Assembly: GCF_005696555.1 (NCBI RefSeq)
Contig: NZ_CP040005.1
Location: forward strand, 1,426,001-1,490,000
Length of the DNA stretch: 64,000 nt
Source: Actinomyces sp. oral taxon 171 str. F0337
GTDB lineage: Bacteria; Actinomycetota; Actinomycetes; Actinomycetales; Actinomycetaceae
Reading direction: 5' to 3'
Under the pieces are notes generated by a model. The model did no database searches, was not told the origin of the DNA, and worked only from the letters and a program-made list of their open reading frames with translations. Shown here piece after piece: positions 7,256 to 15,170 of the stretch. Each line of letters starts with the position of its first letter. Positions within the stretch are counted from its first letter, which is position 1. A program made the translations under genes and the position numbers.

Positions 7256-7680
7256 GTCGGCCGTGGCAAGACAAGTACCCAATTTGCAGTCTGCGAGGAG
7301 ATGGTGATGATGAGCGATTCGAGGCGTTCTTTGCCCGGCAGCCTGCTGCGATGCGGCGTCGGCCTGCTCCTGATCGCGATGGGGCTGAGGTGGATCGTCG
7401 TCATCGTGCAAAGCAGCTGGCCCTGGCTCGTCGGGCTGCTCGCCGTGAGCGCCGCCGCCTGGCTGGCAGTGCGCTGGTGGCGCAGCCGACGGGAGTGGTG
7501 AGGGAGCCGTTCAGAAGCGAGCGGCAGACGGATAGGCGTCGTCAGGTGGGTCAGGCTGAGCAGGGCTTGAGTTGGCCCGTCGACGACAAAACACAGCGAG
7601 CACGTTCCCCTCGGCGTCGCAGTTCTCACCCCACTGGCGGTGACCAGGGCGGACACCTTCCTACCAGGAGGCACTCATGA
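7252..7680 (+). CDS. Basic small protein, doubtful, in the element operon
   Basis: A 142-codon frame beginning within the methyltransferase stop (ATGA) and ending within the next start (ATGA). The product is very rich in Arg (RRHRAKQLALARRAARRERRR) and has no family I recognise. The chain of 4-bp overlaps suggests a coupled operon, but such overlaps arise by chance fairly often at TGA stops. The frame also covers a smaller open frame at 7310-7501 whose product looks more protein-like, so one of the two may be spurious. Confidence 0.35.
   Translation: MSRPWQDKYPICSLRGDGDDERFEAFFARQPAAMRRRPAPDRDGAEVDRRHRAKQLALARRAARRERRRLAGSALVAQPTGVVREPFRSERQTDRRRQVGQAEQGLSWPVDDKTQRARSPRRRSSHPTGGDQGGHLPTRRHS
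7310..7501 (+). CDS. Small two-helix membrane protein
   Basis: A 63-residue product, nested in another frame of the preceding entry. It has two hydrophobic segments (about 14-29, LRCGVGLLLIAMGLRW, and 36-52, WPWLVGLLAVSAAAWLA) and a basic end VRWWRSRREW. Small proteins of this layout, ending in a Trp/Arg-rich tail, occur upstream of coupling ATPases in actinobacterial elements. GAGGAG at 7295-7300 precedes clustered ATG codons at 7301, 7307 and 7310; spacing favours 7307 or 7310. It may be an accessory membrane component of DNA transfer, judged from context. Confidence 0.5.
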   Translation: MSDSRRSLPGSLLRCGVGLLLIAMGLRWIVVIVQSSWPWLVGLLAVSAAAWLAVRWWRSRREW

Positions 7681-8177
7681 TGGCCCCGCACCCTACTGGC
7701 CGCCCTGGTTCGTCACGAAGAGTGCGGCTGGTGCCGGTGCGGCACAGCGGCATGGATCACCGGGCGGTGGCGCGGATCGTGCTGGCACTGGCGCGGCAGA
7801 TGGCGGCGGATGAGGCTGTGGAGTCGGCAGCGGATGATGCGGCTTCCTCAGGTGCTGAGAGCTGCTCGAGGAGCGAGCCTGGTACCAGCGATGTGTCGGC
7901 TGCCGCTCGTGAAGATGTTGCGGCTCCGTGGGCTGGCGCTCATAGCGGGCAGAGTGCCCATGGTGGCACCTCGGTGTGGCGCTGTGCTGCGAATGATCCC
8001 GCGTCGGCATCGCCTAGGAGCGGCTCGGCAGGACGGTGTGCTCACCAGCGTCATGAGGGCGCTCACTACTTGGCTCATGGCACCTCTGCCGCTGGTTCCC
8101 ATGTTTTGCCGGATCGCGCTGGTGCGGCTGAGTCCGACGAGGCAGCTGCCTCGTCCACGCCGGGAGGCACCCCGTGA
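7677..8177 (+). CDS. Element protein of unknown function upstream of the coupling ATPase
   Basis: A 166-residue protein (start ATG at 7677 or 7680). The N-terminal part RLVPVRHSGMDHRAVARIVLALARQMAADEA (about 18-48) looks like a real folded helix segment, while the remainder is Ala/Ser/Gly-rich. Its start overlaps the preceding stop and its end overlaps the GTG start of the TraD-like gene, which suggests coupled translation. I do not recognise the family. Confidence 0.5.
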   Translation: MMAPHPTGRPGSSRRVRLVPVRHSGMDHRAVARIVLALARQMAADEAVESAADDAASSGAESCSRSEPGTSDVSAAAREDVAAPWAGAHSGQSAHGGTSVWRCAANDPASASPRSGSAGRCAHQRHEGAHYLAHGTSAAGSHVLPDRAGAAESDEAAASSTPGGTP

Positions 8178-10495
8178 TGGCCCGCCCCACTCAGCCCCTG
8201 GTGTGGCATCAGCTGCGCTTTGCCTTGCCGCTTGCCCAGGACACGGCGGTGGGTCTGGTGGAGCGGCTGCTGGCAGATAGCTCGCTTGGTCGGGTGGTGC
8301 TGGAGCTGCGCGCCTCAAGCGGTCAGGCGACGTGGGCGGTGGGCTCGCGGGAAGGTGAGCGGTTGGCGAGGGTGGTGCGTGAGCTGGTGCCGGGCTGCCG
8401 GGTGTCTCGTGGGTTCTCGCGGCGGGCGGTGGATCAGGCGGTGGTGGTGTCGGCCCGGCCAGTCGGGGTGGGACTGGCGGCGGAGCGCCTCAGCGCGGTG
8501 GTGCGAGCCATCCTGGCGGCCTTGGCATCTACGGCTGAGGACGAGGAGTTGGTGGTGCAGCTGCAGCTGGGGCGGCGCTTTAGTCCGGAGGCGTGTGGGC
8601 GGGTGGAGCCGCAGGGTTGGCTGGAGTTGCTCGGGCTCGTACCGGTTCCGTCTCTTAGTGGTGAGCGGGGTCGGCGGATGCGGGCACAGGTGGGGCGGCA
8701 TCGGGCGGCGGCGAGTCTGCGTCTGGGGGTGCGGGCCGCATCGCCGCTGCGCCAGCGGACGCTGCTGCAGGGGCTGCTGGGGGCGCTGCGCCTGCTGGAA
8801 GGGCCGGGGGTGCGGCTGCGCGCCCGCACGGAGCACCCCGCCAAGCTGGATGCGGTGCGGCGGCCGTGGCGGGCGGGGCTGGAGCTTGGTGCCGTGGAGA
8901 TTGTGGCGATGGCGGGCTGGCCGGTGGGTGAGCTGCCATTGCCGCTGCTGGGGAGTGGGCACCCGCGCCAGATTGCCCCACCGCCGGAGGTGGGGTCCGG
9001 GTCGTCCCAGCGCGTCGTTGGGGCGAGTGCGGTGCCCGGTAAGGAGGAGTTGGTACGCCTGCCAATTTCTGATGCTATCTACCACACGCATCTGCTGGGG
9101 CCGACTGGTGTGGGTAAGTCGACGGTGCTGCTCGCGTTGGCGCTGGCTGATGCGGCTGAGGGCCGGGGTCTGCTCCTGCTCGACCCCAAGGGGGACTTGG
9201 CGACGGACTTTCTGGCGCGCCTGCCCGAGGAGAGGGCGGACGACGTGGTGGTGCTGGATCCGACCAATCCCTGCCCGGTGGGGTTCAACCCACTGGCCGG
9301 GCCGCCGGAGCTGGCGGTAGTGACGGCCGAGGCGGTGCTGGGGGTGCTGGCTGAGCTGTTTCGCGACAGCTGGGGCATCCGGACTGCCGATGTGCTCTCT
9401 GCTGCGCTGTTGACGTTGGCGCGTATCCCGCAGGCGACGCTGGTGTGGCTGGTGCCGCTGCTGACCAATCCGGCCTTCCGACGCCGGGTGCTGGCACTGG
9501 CTCCACCTGATCCTTTGGGGACGGATGTCTTTTGGCAGGGGTATGAGGCCAAGCCGGTGCGGACCCAGGCGGTGGAGGTAGCGCCGGTGCTCAACAAGCT
9601 GCGCCAGCTGATGCTGCGCCCGGGTCTGCGGGCGATGCTGGGCCAGGCCCAGCCCCGCTTCGGGCTGACAGATCTGCTGGAGCGCCGACGCATCGTAGTG
9701 GTCAACCTCAACCAGGGCCTGCTCGGAGCCGGAGCGGCCCGCTTGCTGGGGACCCTGCTGGTGGCTCAGCTGTGGCAGCACCTGCTGGCGCGCCAGGCAG
9801 AGCCGCCTGAGCGGCGGCAGATCGTGAGCGTGTATATCGATGAGGTCCAGGCCTTCCTGGCAGGGCTGCCGGGCAGCCTGGCCGACGCCCTGGCCCAGGC
9901 CCGATCACTCGGGGCGGCCTTCCATTTGGCGCACCAGTACCGGGGCCAGCTATCTGCCGAGATGATCCAGGCGGTGGAGACCAACACGCGCAGTAAGGTG
10001 TACTTCGCCTTGTCGGCGACCGATGCGGCCGCGGCGGCTCGGTTGGCTCCGGAGCTGGAGGCGGCCGACTTCCAACTGCTGGCCCAGTACCAGGCCTACG
10101 CCACCGTCATGCACCACGGGCGCCCCTCGGGCTGGTTCTCCCTCGCCACTCGGCCCGCTCCACCACCGGTGCGCGACCCAGCCCTGCTCTACGCCGCCAG
10201 CCACGCCCGCTACGGCATCCCAGCCGAGCAGACCGAAGCTGAGCTCATCGCCCTGACCAGCGGCACCGCGCCCAGCGCCGTGGACGCGAATGAGCGACAC
10301 AACCCGGCCACGACCACAGACGCCACTGCTGCCACCACTGATGACGTTACTAATGGTGGACCCGAGGACGAGACGGCTGGTGAGCCGACCCCTGACGCCA
10401 CCCCGGATGAGGCTGGCTCGGACGGCACCAGCAACGGAACTGAGGCTGAGTCTGGGCGGTCCCGCCCCGCGATTGGCCGCAGGAGGCGACCATGA
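8174..10495 (+). CDS. TraD/TraG-like coupling ATPase of conjugative DNA transfer
   Basis: A 773-residue ATPase expected to couple the DNA-relaxase complex to a membrane channel. Walker A is LLGPTGVGKST (about 305-316), followed by LLLLDPKGDLATDF. Walker B is VYIDEVQAFL (about 550-560), followed by QARSLGAAFHLAHQYRGQL, as in TraM-recognition/TraG-type ATPases. The N-terminal 260 residues form a separate beta-rich domain without evident membrane helices, so membrane attachment may need a partner such as the small membrane protein upstream. The last 80 residues are Asp/Thr-rich linker. The start is GTG at 8174 or ATG at 8177, with GGGAGG upstream. Confidence 0.85.
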   Translation: MMARPTQPLVWHQLRFALPLAQDTAVGLVERLLADSSLGRVVLELRASSGQATWAVGSREGERLARVVRELVPGCRVSRGFSRRAVDQAVVVSARPVGVGLAAERLSAVVRAILAALASTAEDEELVVQLQLGRRFSPEACGRVEPQGWLELLGLVPVPSLSGERGRRMRAQVGRHRAAASLRLGVRAASPLRQRTLLQGLLGALRLLEGPGVRLRARTEHPAKLDAVRRPWRAGLELGAVEIVAMAGWPVGELPLPLLGSGHPRQIAPPPEVGSGSSQRVVGASAVPGKEELVRLPISDAIYHTHLLGPTGVGKSTVLLALALADAAEGRGLLLLDPKGDLATDFLARLPEERADDVVVLDPTNPCPVGFNPLAGPPELAVVTAEAVLGVLAELFRDSWGIRTADVLSAALLTLARIPQATLVWLVPLLTNPAFRRRVLALAPPDPLGTDVFWQGYEAKPVRTQAVEVAPVLNKLRQLMLRPGLRAMLGQAQPRFGLTDLLERRRIVVVNLNQGLLGAGAARLLGTLLVAQLWQHLLARQAEPPERRQIVSVYIDEVQAFLAGLPGSLADALAQARSLGAAFHLAHQYRGQLSAEMIQAVETNTRSKVYFALSATDAAAAARLAPELEAADFQLLAQYQAYATVMHHGRPSGWFSLATRPAPPPVRDPALLYAASHARYGIPAEQTEAELIALTSGTAPSAVDANERHNPATTTDATAATTDDVTNGGPEDETAGEPTPDATPDEAGSDGTSNGTEAESGRSRPAIGRRRRP

Positions 10496-10743
10496 AGCAA
10501 CTGGTACGCAACCACATGACCTGGCACCACTGCTGCAGGCGAAGCAGAAGCGGTGATGCTGGTGCGGCTGGCCTGCGAACCAACCAGCAGTGGTGTCGTC
10601 TCGGTGGACGTCTCGGTCGACGTACCGCTGCACTCACGGCTCACGGCGAGCGGCGGTATCTCGGCCTTTTGTGGTCGTGTGTGGCGGTGACTGACCCCAC
10701 CTGGTGTGGTCACGTCTGGCCCGGCGGAGGCGGCCAGCGATGA
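10492..10743 (+). CDS. Doubtful small open frame between coupling ATPase and relaxase-like gene
   Basis: An 83-codon frame that starts within the ATPase stop (ATGA) and ends within the start of the replication-relaxation gene (ATGA). The product is rich in Cys, Trp and Arg and resembles no family I know. The coupled overlaps are the only support. Without it there would be a 245-bp gap between two genes that otherwise belong together. Confidence 0.3.
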   Translation: MKQLVRNHMTWHHCCRRSRSGDAGAAGLRTNQQWCRLGGRLGRRTAALTAHGERRYLGLLWSCVAVTDPTWCGHVWPGGGGQR

Positions 10744-11594
10744 ACCGGTCACCCACCATTGCAGCGGCCCGGTTCTCATCGCTGGTGCCTGCGCCGATCC
10801 ATCCGATGCAGGCGCGCTTGCTCGCCCTGGTGGCGGCCCATCGCTTTGCCACCACCACGCAGCTTGCTCGGCTGACCGCCCTGGAGTATGCGTCGTCGGC
10901 CTCGGCTCTGCGCCAGACCCAGCGCCACCTGGCCAACTTGGCTCAGCAGCGCCTCCTGACGAGCCTGGAGCGACGGGTCGGTGGCTGGCAGGGCGGCTCA
11001 GCCGTGACCGTCTGGGCCGCGACGACTCGGGGTCACCGGCTTGTGGCTGCAGAGAACGGGGAGGGTGAGGAGGTGCCGCGGCGGCAGCGGCCCCGTGAGG
11101 TGTCGACCACCTTCCTGGACCACCTCCTGGCGATAACGGAGGTGCGCACCAGTATCGAGGAGGCCGTCCGCCAGGAGGCGGACACAGAGGCAGCGGTGGC
11201 CTTGGAGCCGGAGTGCTGGCGCACTGCGCTCAGCCCCAGCGGCCAGGTGCAGGTGCTGCGCTCCGACCTGGCCGTGACCATCACCAGCCCGGCCTATGAG
11301 GATCGCTACCTCGTCGAGGTTGATCGGGCCACCGAGAACCCCGGCCGCGTCATCGCCACCTGCTGGCGCTACCAGGAACACCAAGCCCAGGCCAGCGACG
11401 GCGGGGTCTTCCCCCTGGTGGTCTGGCTGGTCCCCACCGACCGCAGACGCCACCGCCTCGAGCGAGCCATCGCCCACAGCACCGGCCTGCTGCGCGACCT
11501 CTTCCGCGTCATCCGCCTCGACCAGCTGCCCACCCTGATCCACGGCGGCCCCGCCGCCATCCCCACCCCACAGGCCAGCAACCAGCCACGCTGA
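10740..11594 (+). CDS. Replication-relaxation family protein
   Basis: A 284-residue protein matching the actinobacterial replication-relaxation (Replic_Relax) family, associated with plasmid or element DNA processing. The N-terminal winged-helix segment reads LLALVAAHRFATTTQLARLT (about 25-44) and ALRQTQRHLANLAQQRLLTSLERR; the C-terminal half has ERRVGGW...ATTRGHRL and a later catalytic-fold region with YLVEVDRATENPGRV (about 197-211). ATG at 10740 has GGCGGAGG upstream and overlaps the preceding small frame; an upstream in-frame ATG at 10704 lacks a ribosome site. With the coupling ATPase it makes the element look mobilisable, although no type IV secretion channel genes are visible here. Confidence 0.75.
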   Translation: MNRSPTIAAARFSSLVPAPIHPMQARLLALVAAHRFATTTQLARLTALEYASSASALRQTQRHLANLAQQRLLTSLERRVGGWQGGSAVTVWAATTRGHRLVAAENGEGEEVPRRQRPREVSTTFLDHLLAITEVRTSIEEAVRQEADTEAAVALEPECWRTALSPSGQVQVLRSDLAVTITSPAYEDRYLVEVDRATENPGRVIATCWRYQEHQAQASDGGVFPLVVWLVPTDRRRHRLERAIAHSTGLLRDLFRVIRLDQLPTLIHGGPAAIPTPQASNQPR

Positions 11595-11853
11595 CACACC
11601 AAAAGAAGGCATATCTTGTGCGGCACCGGAAAACACCAGCATCCCAGTTAGTGGGGTGAAAGATGGAGGGGGTGAGGTGAATACTGCTTACAGCAGACAA
11701 CCACCATATGGCGATCCGCGCGGAAACTCGCGGATTGCCGCCAGGGGTAAAGCAAAATCGGACTGGACTTTTCCGTCCATCTGAGCGTCAATAGAAAGAG
11801 GAGAAACATTAAACCAGTGAAATAGCAATATATATGACGAGAGGAGGAGACAG
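11595..11853. other. Promoter region of the recombination genes
   Basis: A 259-bp AT-richer gap between the replication-relaxation gene and the resolvase-like gene. It contains an imperfect 30-base palindrome (listed separately) and ends with a GAGGAGGAG ribosome site. It likely holds the promoter of the two recombination genes. Confidence 0.4.
11710..11739. repeat. Imperfect inverted repeat upstream of the recombination genes
   Basis: GGCGATCCGCG at 11710-11720 and CGCGGATTGCC at 11729-11739 form an 11-bp stem with one G-T pair and an 8-base loop. It lies 115-144 bases upstream of the start at 11854. It could be an operator, a terminator of the preceding operon, or a recombinase binding site. 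No T-run follows. Confidence 0.4.
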
Positions 11854-12390
11854 ATGACAACACAAACCAGAACGAACGCACAGGAGAAGCACCTGGCTGT
11901 GCTCTCCACCGTACCCACCACCGCGCTGGACGACCAGACGGGTACCGGGGTGATCGCCATCTTCTACGGCGCGGCCCGCTACCCCTTCGAGCTGGCCCGG
12001 CAACGGGAGCTGGTAGAGGACTACGCCGACACGACTGGTCTCAACCTGGTCACCGAGTTCCACGACCGACAGCAGCGCCAGCATGGCCTGAGCATGCTGC
12101 TCGATGCCTGCCGGCGCGGTGGGGTGGCGTACGTCATCACGGCGGGCTGGCCCACCCCCAACCTCACCGGAGCCGAAGCAGACGCGGTCGTCGAGCAGCT
12201 CGCAGCCAGCGGCACCCACCTGGTCTGCCTCAACAGCTGGCGTCCCGGCGACGGTGAGCCGCCTGCCTGGTGGAACGACGAGGAAGGGGCGTGGATGCGC
12301 CAGCTCGATGCGCTGAGAAGCCAAGAGCGCAGGCAGCGCGAGCAGACCAGTGAACACACCAAATCCAGCAAGGAGGTGCACCATGCCTGA
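11854..12390 (+). CDS. Resolvase-fold protein lacking catalytic residues
   Basis: A 178-residue protein that aligns by eye with the N-terminal catalytic domain of serine recombinases: VIAIFYGAARYPFELARQRELVEDYADTTGLNLV, then LSMLLDACRRGGVAYVITAG and AVVEQLAASGTHLVCLN. Where active enzymes have Y-x-R-x-S, this reads IFYGAAR (36-42), so the nucleophile serine and its arginine are missing; the usual LDRLxR motif is replaced by GWPTPN (98-103). No recombinase or zinc-ribbon domain follows. It is followed by the large serine recombinase with an 8-bp overlap. A regulatory or directionality role is inferred. The start ATG has GAGGAGGAG upstream. Confidence 0.7.
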   Translation: MTTQTRTNAQEKHLAVLSTVPTTALDDQTGTGVIAIFYGAARYPFELARQRELVEDYADTTGLNLVTEFHDRQQRQHGLSMLLDACRRGGVAYVITAGWPTPNLTGAEADAVVEQLAASGTHLVCLNSWRPGDGEPPAWWNDEEGAWMRQLDALRSQERRQREQTSEHTKSSKEVHHA

Positions 12391-14452
12391 CGCACTCGCC
12401 CCCGATCCCTTCACCGCCATGGCCGCCCAGCTCACCCCCAAGCGGGCCGTCTCATACATCCGCGTCTCCACCCGGGAGCAGGCCCAGCGCGGCGGGTCGG
12501 AGGAGGGGTTCTCCCTCCCAGCTCAACGTGAAGCCAACAAGCGTAAAGCCCAGTCGATGGGTGCGCTGGTGGTCAAGGAGTTCGCTGACCGGGGAGAGTC
12601 GGCTCGTAGTGCGAACCGCCCCGAGCTGCAGAAGATGCTGGCCTACCTCAAAGAAGACGGTGGGATCGACTATGTCATCGTCCACAAGTTAGATCGCCTG
12701 GCACGGAACCGAGCGGATGATGTGGAGATCAACCGGGCCTTCGAGGAGGCCGGTGTGCGGTTGGTGTCGACGTCGGAGAACATCGACCAGACGCCTGGCG
12801 GCATGCTGCTGCACGGCATCATGAGCAGCATCGCGGAGTTCTACAGCCGCAACCTGGCCAATGAGGTCATGAAGGGGATGGGAGAAAAGGCCAGGAATGG
12901 CGGGACGCTGGGCAAGGCACCACTCGGTTACCTCAACGTGCGTGCAAGGGACGAGAACGGGAGAGAAAACCGCACCATCGCCCTGGATGAGGAGCGGGCA
13001 CCACTCATCCGGCTAGCGTTTACGGAGTATGCGACCGGTAACTGGACGGTGCGGCAACTGGCCGACCATCTCAACACCGTCGGCCTGAACATCCCGCCCA
13101 CGCCGCGGCGCTGCGCCAAGCCCATCACGGCAACGCGCCTACAAGAGATCCTGCGCCACCCCTACTACAAAGGCATCGTCACCTTCCAGGGCGTGGAGTA
13201 CCCCGGCAAGCACGAGCCGCTGGTAGATAGCCAGACCTGGCAGACCGTGCAGACCATCCTGGCCTCACGGCGCTATGGGGAGCGCCAGCGCATCCACAAC
13301 CACTTCCTCAAGAGCACCGTTGTCTGCGGCCACTGCGGTGCCCGCCTGTCTGTCCAGAATGCCAAGAACAGCAAGGGCACCATCTACCCCTACTTCGTCT
13401 GCGCCCGCCGCTGCCGCCTGCACGACTGCGCCTTCACCGCCGTGCTCATCGACGTCGTCGAAGACCGGATGAGTGACGTCTACCAAACCATCCAGCTCAG
13501 TGCGGAGGACAGAACGCAGATTGAGCACTACCTCCACGACGAGCTGGCTCAGATAGAAGGGGACAAGGCCAAGGCAGTGCGCTCCCTCACTACCCGGCGC
13601 ACCAACATCGAGGACAGACGCCGCCGTCTCCTCCACGCCCACTACGAAGGCGCGGTGCCGCTTGACCTCCTCAAGGAGGAACAGGCTGAGCTGTCCACCG
13701 AGCTGAACCAGATCGAGCGCCAGCTGGCCGCCTACCAGGCCGACGCCGCTGAAGTCCGCCAGCACCTCACCCAAGCCCTTGACCTCCTCGAAGACTGCCA
13801 CCGCCTCTACAGCGCTGCACCCGCCCACCTGAAGAAGCTGCTCAACCAAGTCTTTTTCGAGCGCGTACTGGTCAACCCACGGGTCGATGAGGAGGGCCGA
13901 GTTATCCTGCCTAGCACAGGCGATGGAACGACCGACAGCGGCAAGCAGCTGGGTAAGGGTGCGGCAGACAAGCTCAGCACTCCACTCTCGGCCGCCCCCG
14001 GCCATGACAAGACAGCAGGCAGGCGCGATGCGGGCGCACACGATGAACGGCACAGCACCGGAGAAGGAACCGGCGATGTCAGCGGGGGAGGAGCTGCCGA
14101 TGCTGACACGCCAGCCCTGACTTCTCGTCCCATCCACCTCGCCGATACGGGCTCCGGTGCTCGCCTTAGCGCCCTGCTCACCTCACCCTTCGACCAGCTG
14201 GCCAGCCCCGGCCTGCACGCCGCCGCCCATGCGCACTACCTGCAGCACCTGGCTCAGCCCGACAAGCCGACCACACCGCCCACCGCTGACGACACGCTCA
14301 TGAGCTCTACAACACGAACAACGCCCACCCTGGTGGGTGAGCGTTGTTCATCATCTGAGACCACATCCCAGACGTTTTTGACTGGGGTGGGTTCGGGTAA
14401 GAGCTTGTTGGTACCTCCGGTGGGACTCGAACCCACAACACTCCGATTTTGA
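12383..14452 (+). CDS. Large serine recombinase (integrase of the element)
   Basis: A 689-codon site-specific recombinase that should integrate and excise the element. Residues 25-30 read YIRVST with Ser29 as the predicted nucleophile; HKLDRLARN follows the catalytic core. The recombinase domain contains LGKAPLGYLNV and a region ending in RHPYYKGIVTFQGVEYPGKHEPLV; a zinc ribbon CGHCGARL...CARRCRLHDC and a coiled coil (about 375-475) follow. Beyond about residue 515 the sequence is low-complexity, and the last 15 codons run antisense through a tRNA gene, so the native C-terminus is probably shorter or was changed by integration. ATG at 12383 has AAGGAGGT upstream. Confidence 0.9.
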   Translation: MPDALAPDPFTAMAAQLTPKRAVSYIRVSTREQAQRGGSEEGFSLPAQREANKRKAQSMGALVVKEFADRGESARSANRPELQKMLAYLKEDGGIDYVIVHKLDRLARNRADDVEINRAFEEAGVRLVSTSENIDQTPGGMLLHGIMSSIAEFYSRNLANEVMKGMGEKARNGGTLGKAPLGYLNVRARDENGRENRTIALDEERAPLIRLAFTEYATGNWTVRQLADHLNTVGLNIPPTPRRCAKPITATRLQEILRHPYYKGIVTFQGVEYPGKHEPLVDSQTWQTVQTILASRRYGERQRIHNHFLKSTVVCGHCGARLSVQNAKNSKGTIYPYFVCARRCRLHDCAFTAVLIDVVEDRMSDVYQTIQLSAEDRTQIEHYLHDELAQIEGDKAKAVRSLTTRRTNIEDRRRRLLHAHYEGAVPLDLLKEEQAELSTELNQIERQLAAYQADAAEVRQHLTQALDLLEDCHRLYSAAPAHLKKLLNQVFFERVLVNPRVDEEGRVILPSTGDGTTDSGKQLGKGAADKLSTPLSAAPGHDKTAGRRDAGAHDERHSTGEGTGDVSGGGAADADTPALTSRPIHLADTGSGARLSALLTSPFDQLASPGLHAAAHAHYLQHLAQPDKPTTPPTADDTLMSSTTRTTPTLVGERCSSSETTSQTFLTGVGSGKSLLVPPVGLEPTTLRF
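14316..14349 (-). terminator. Hairpin downstream of tRNA-Leu, inside the recombinase frame
   Basis: GAACAACGC (14316-14324) pairs with GCGTTGTTC (14341-14349), with an inner CCACC/GGTGG stem. It lies about 60 bases downstream of the tRNA 3' end when read on the minus strand, a normal place for the tRNA terminator. If so, this DNA is host sequence and the element border lies to the left of it. Confidence 0.55.
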
Positions 14453-14485
14453 GTCGGATGCCTCTGCCAATTGGGCTACGGAGGC
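14409..14485 (-). tRNA. tRNA with anticodon CAA (Leu by code), short variable arm, CCA encoded
   Basis: The cloverleaf is: acceptor GCCTCCG pairing with CGGAGGT (G-U at the first pair), D arm GCCCAATTGGCAGAGGC, anticodon stem TCCGA/TCGGA with loop CTCAAAA, 5-base variable region, T arm GTGGG TTCGAGT CCCAC, discriminator A and encoded CCA. The loop gives anticodon CAA, which reads the Leu codon UUG. Normal tRNA-Leu has a long variable arm; this one is short. It lies on the opposite strand to the neighbouring pdtaR gene. Confidence 0.85.
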
Positions 14486-14539
14486 ACGCCGCCCGCTCTG
14501 CGGGGGCGCTATCAGCGAGATCATACTAGGATTAAAGCC

Positions 14540-15148
14540 GTGAGCAATGAGTCCAGCACCACCAAGTCCCGCCGGGTGCTCGTCGCTGAGGACGAGACCC
14601 TCATCCGCCTTGACATCGTCGAGACTCTCACCGATGCCGGGTACGAGATCGTCGCTGAGGCCGCAGACGGGGAGGAGGCTGTCCGTCTGGCTGATGAGCA
14701 CACCCCTGACCTGTGCGTTCTCGACGTCAAGATGCCGGTGACCGACGGCATCACCGCAGCCGAGAGGATTCTTGAGAAGCACAGCTGCGCCGTCGTCATG
14801 CTGACGGCCTTCTCCCAGACTGAGCTCGTTGAACGAGCCAGCGCCGCCGGCGCCATGGCCTACGTCGTCAAGCCCTTCACCCCGGCAGACCTCATTCCAG
14901 CACTTGAGATCGCCATGTCGCGACACGAGGAGATCCTTTCCCTCGAGAGTGAGATTTCTGACCTCACCGAGCGCTTCGAGACCCGTAAGCGCGTCGACCG
15001 GGCTAAGGGGCTGCTCATGGAGCGCATGGGGCTGAGCGAGCCGGAGGCCTTCCGGTGGCTGCAGAAGACCTCGATGAACCGGCGCCTGACCATGCGCGAG
15101 GTGGCCGATGCCGTCATCGAGCAGGTCGGTACCGCCAAGAAGGACTGA
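14540..15148 (+). CDS. pdtaR: Response regulator with ANTAR RNA-binding domain (PdtaR-like)
   Basis: A 202-residue two-domain regulator. The receiver domain has AEDETLIRLDIVE near residues 14-26 and LCVLDVKMPVTDG, in which the first Asp is the likely phosphoacceptor; a Lys in VVKPF closes the site. After a helical linker the ANTAR domain (about 135-198) contains DRAKGLLMERMGLSEPEAFRWLQ and ends REVADAVIEQ. ANTAR proteins bind paired hairpins in nascent RNA and prevent termination. It resembles PdtaR of mycobacteria, whose kinase partner PdtaS is not next door here. GTG at 14540 is the likely start; the earlier in-frame ATG at 14471 lies in the tRNA gene. Confidence 0.9.
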   Translation: MSNESSTTKSRRVLVAEDETLIRLDIVETLTDAGYEIVAEAADGEEAVRLADEHTPDLCVLDVKMPVTDGITAAERILEKHSCAVVMLTAFSQTELVERASAAGAMAYVVKPFTPADLIPALEIAMSRHEEILSLESEISDLTERFETRKRVDRAKGLLMERMGLSEPEAFRWLQKTSMNRRLTMREVADAVIEQVGTAKKD

Positions 15149-15170
15149 TCACGTCCTGGTGCGTAGTGCG

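Noticed and set aside
10..14400. Second copy of the tRNA 3' end as the left attachment site
   Set aside because: I read the left 14 kb for a match to the tRNA end and saw none, so the left border is probably outside the window.
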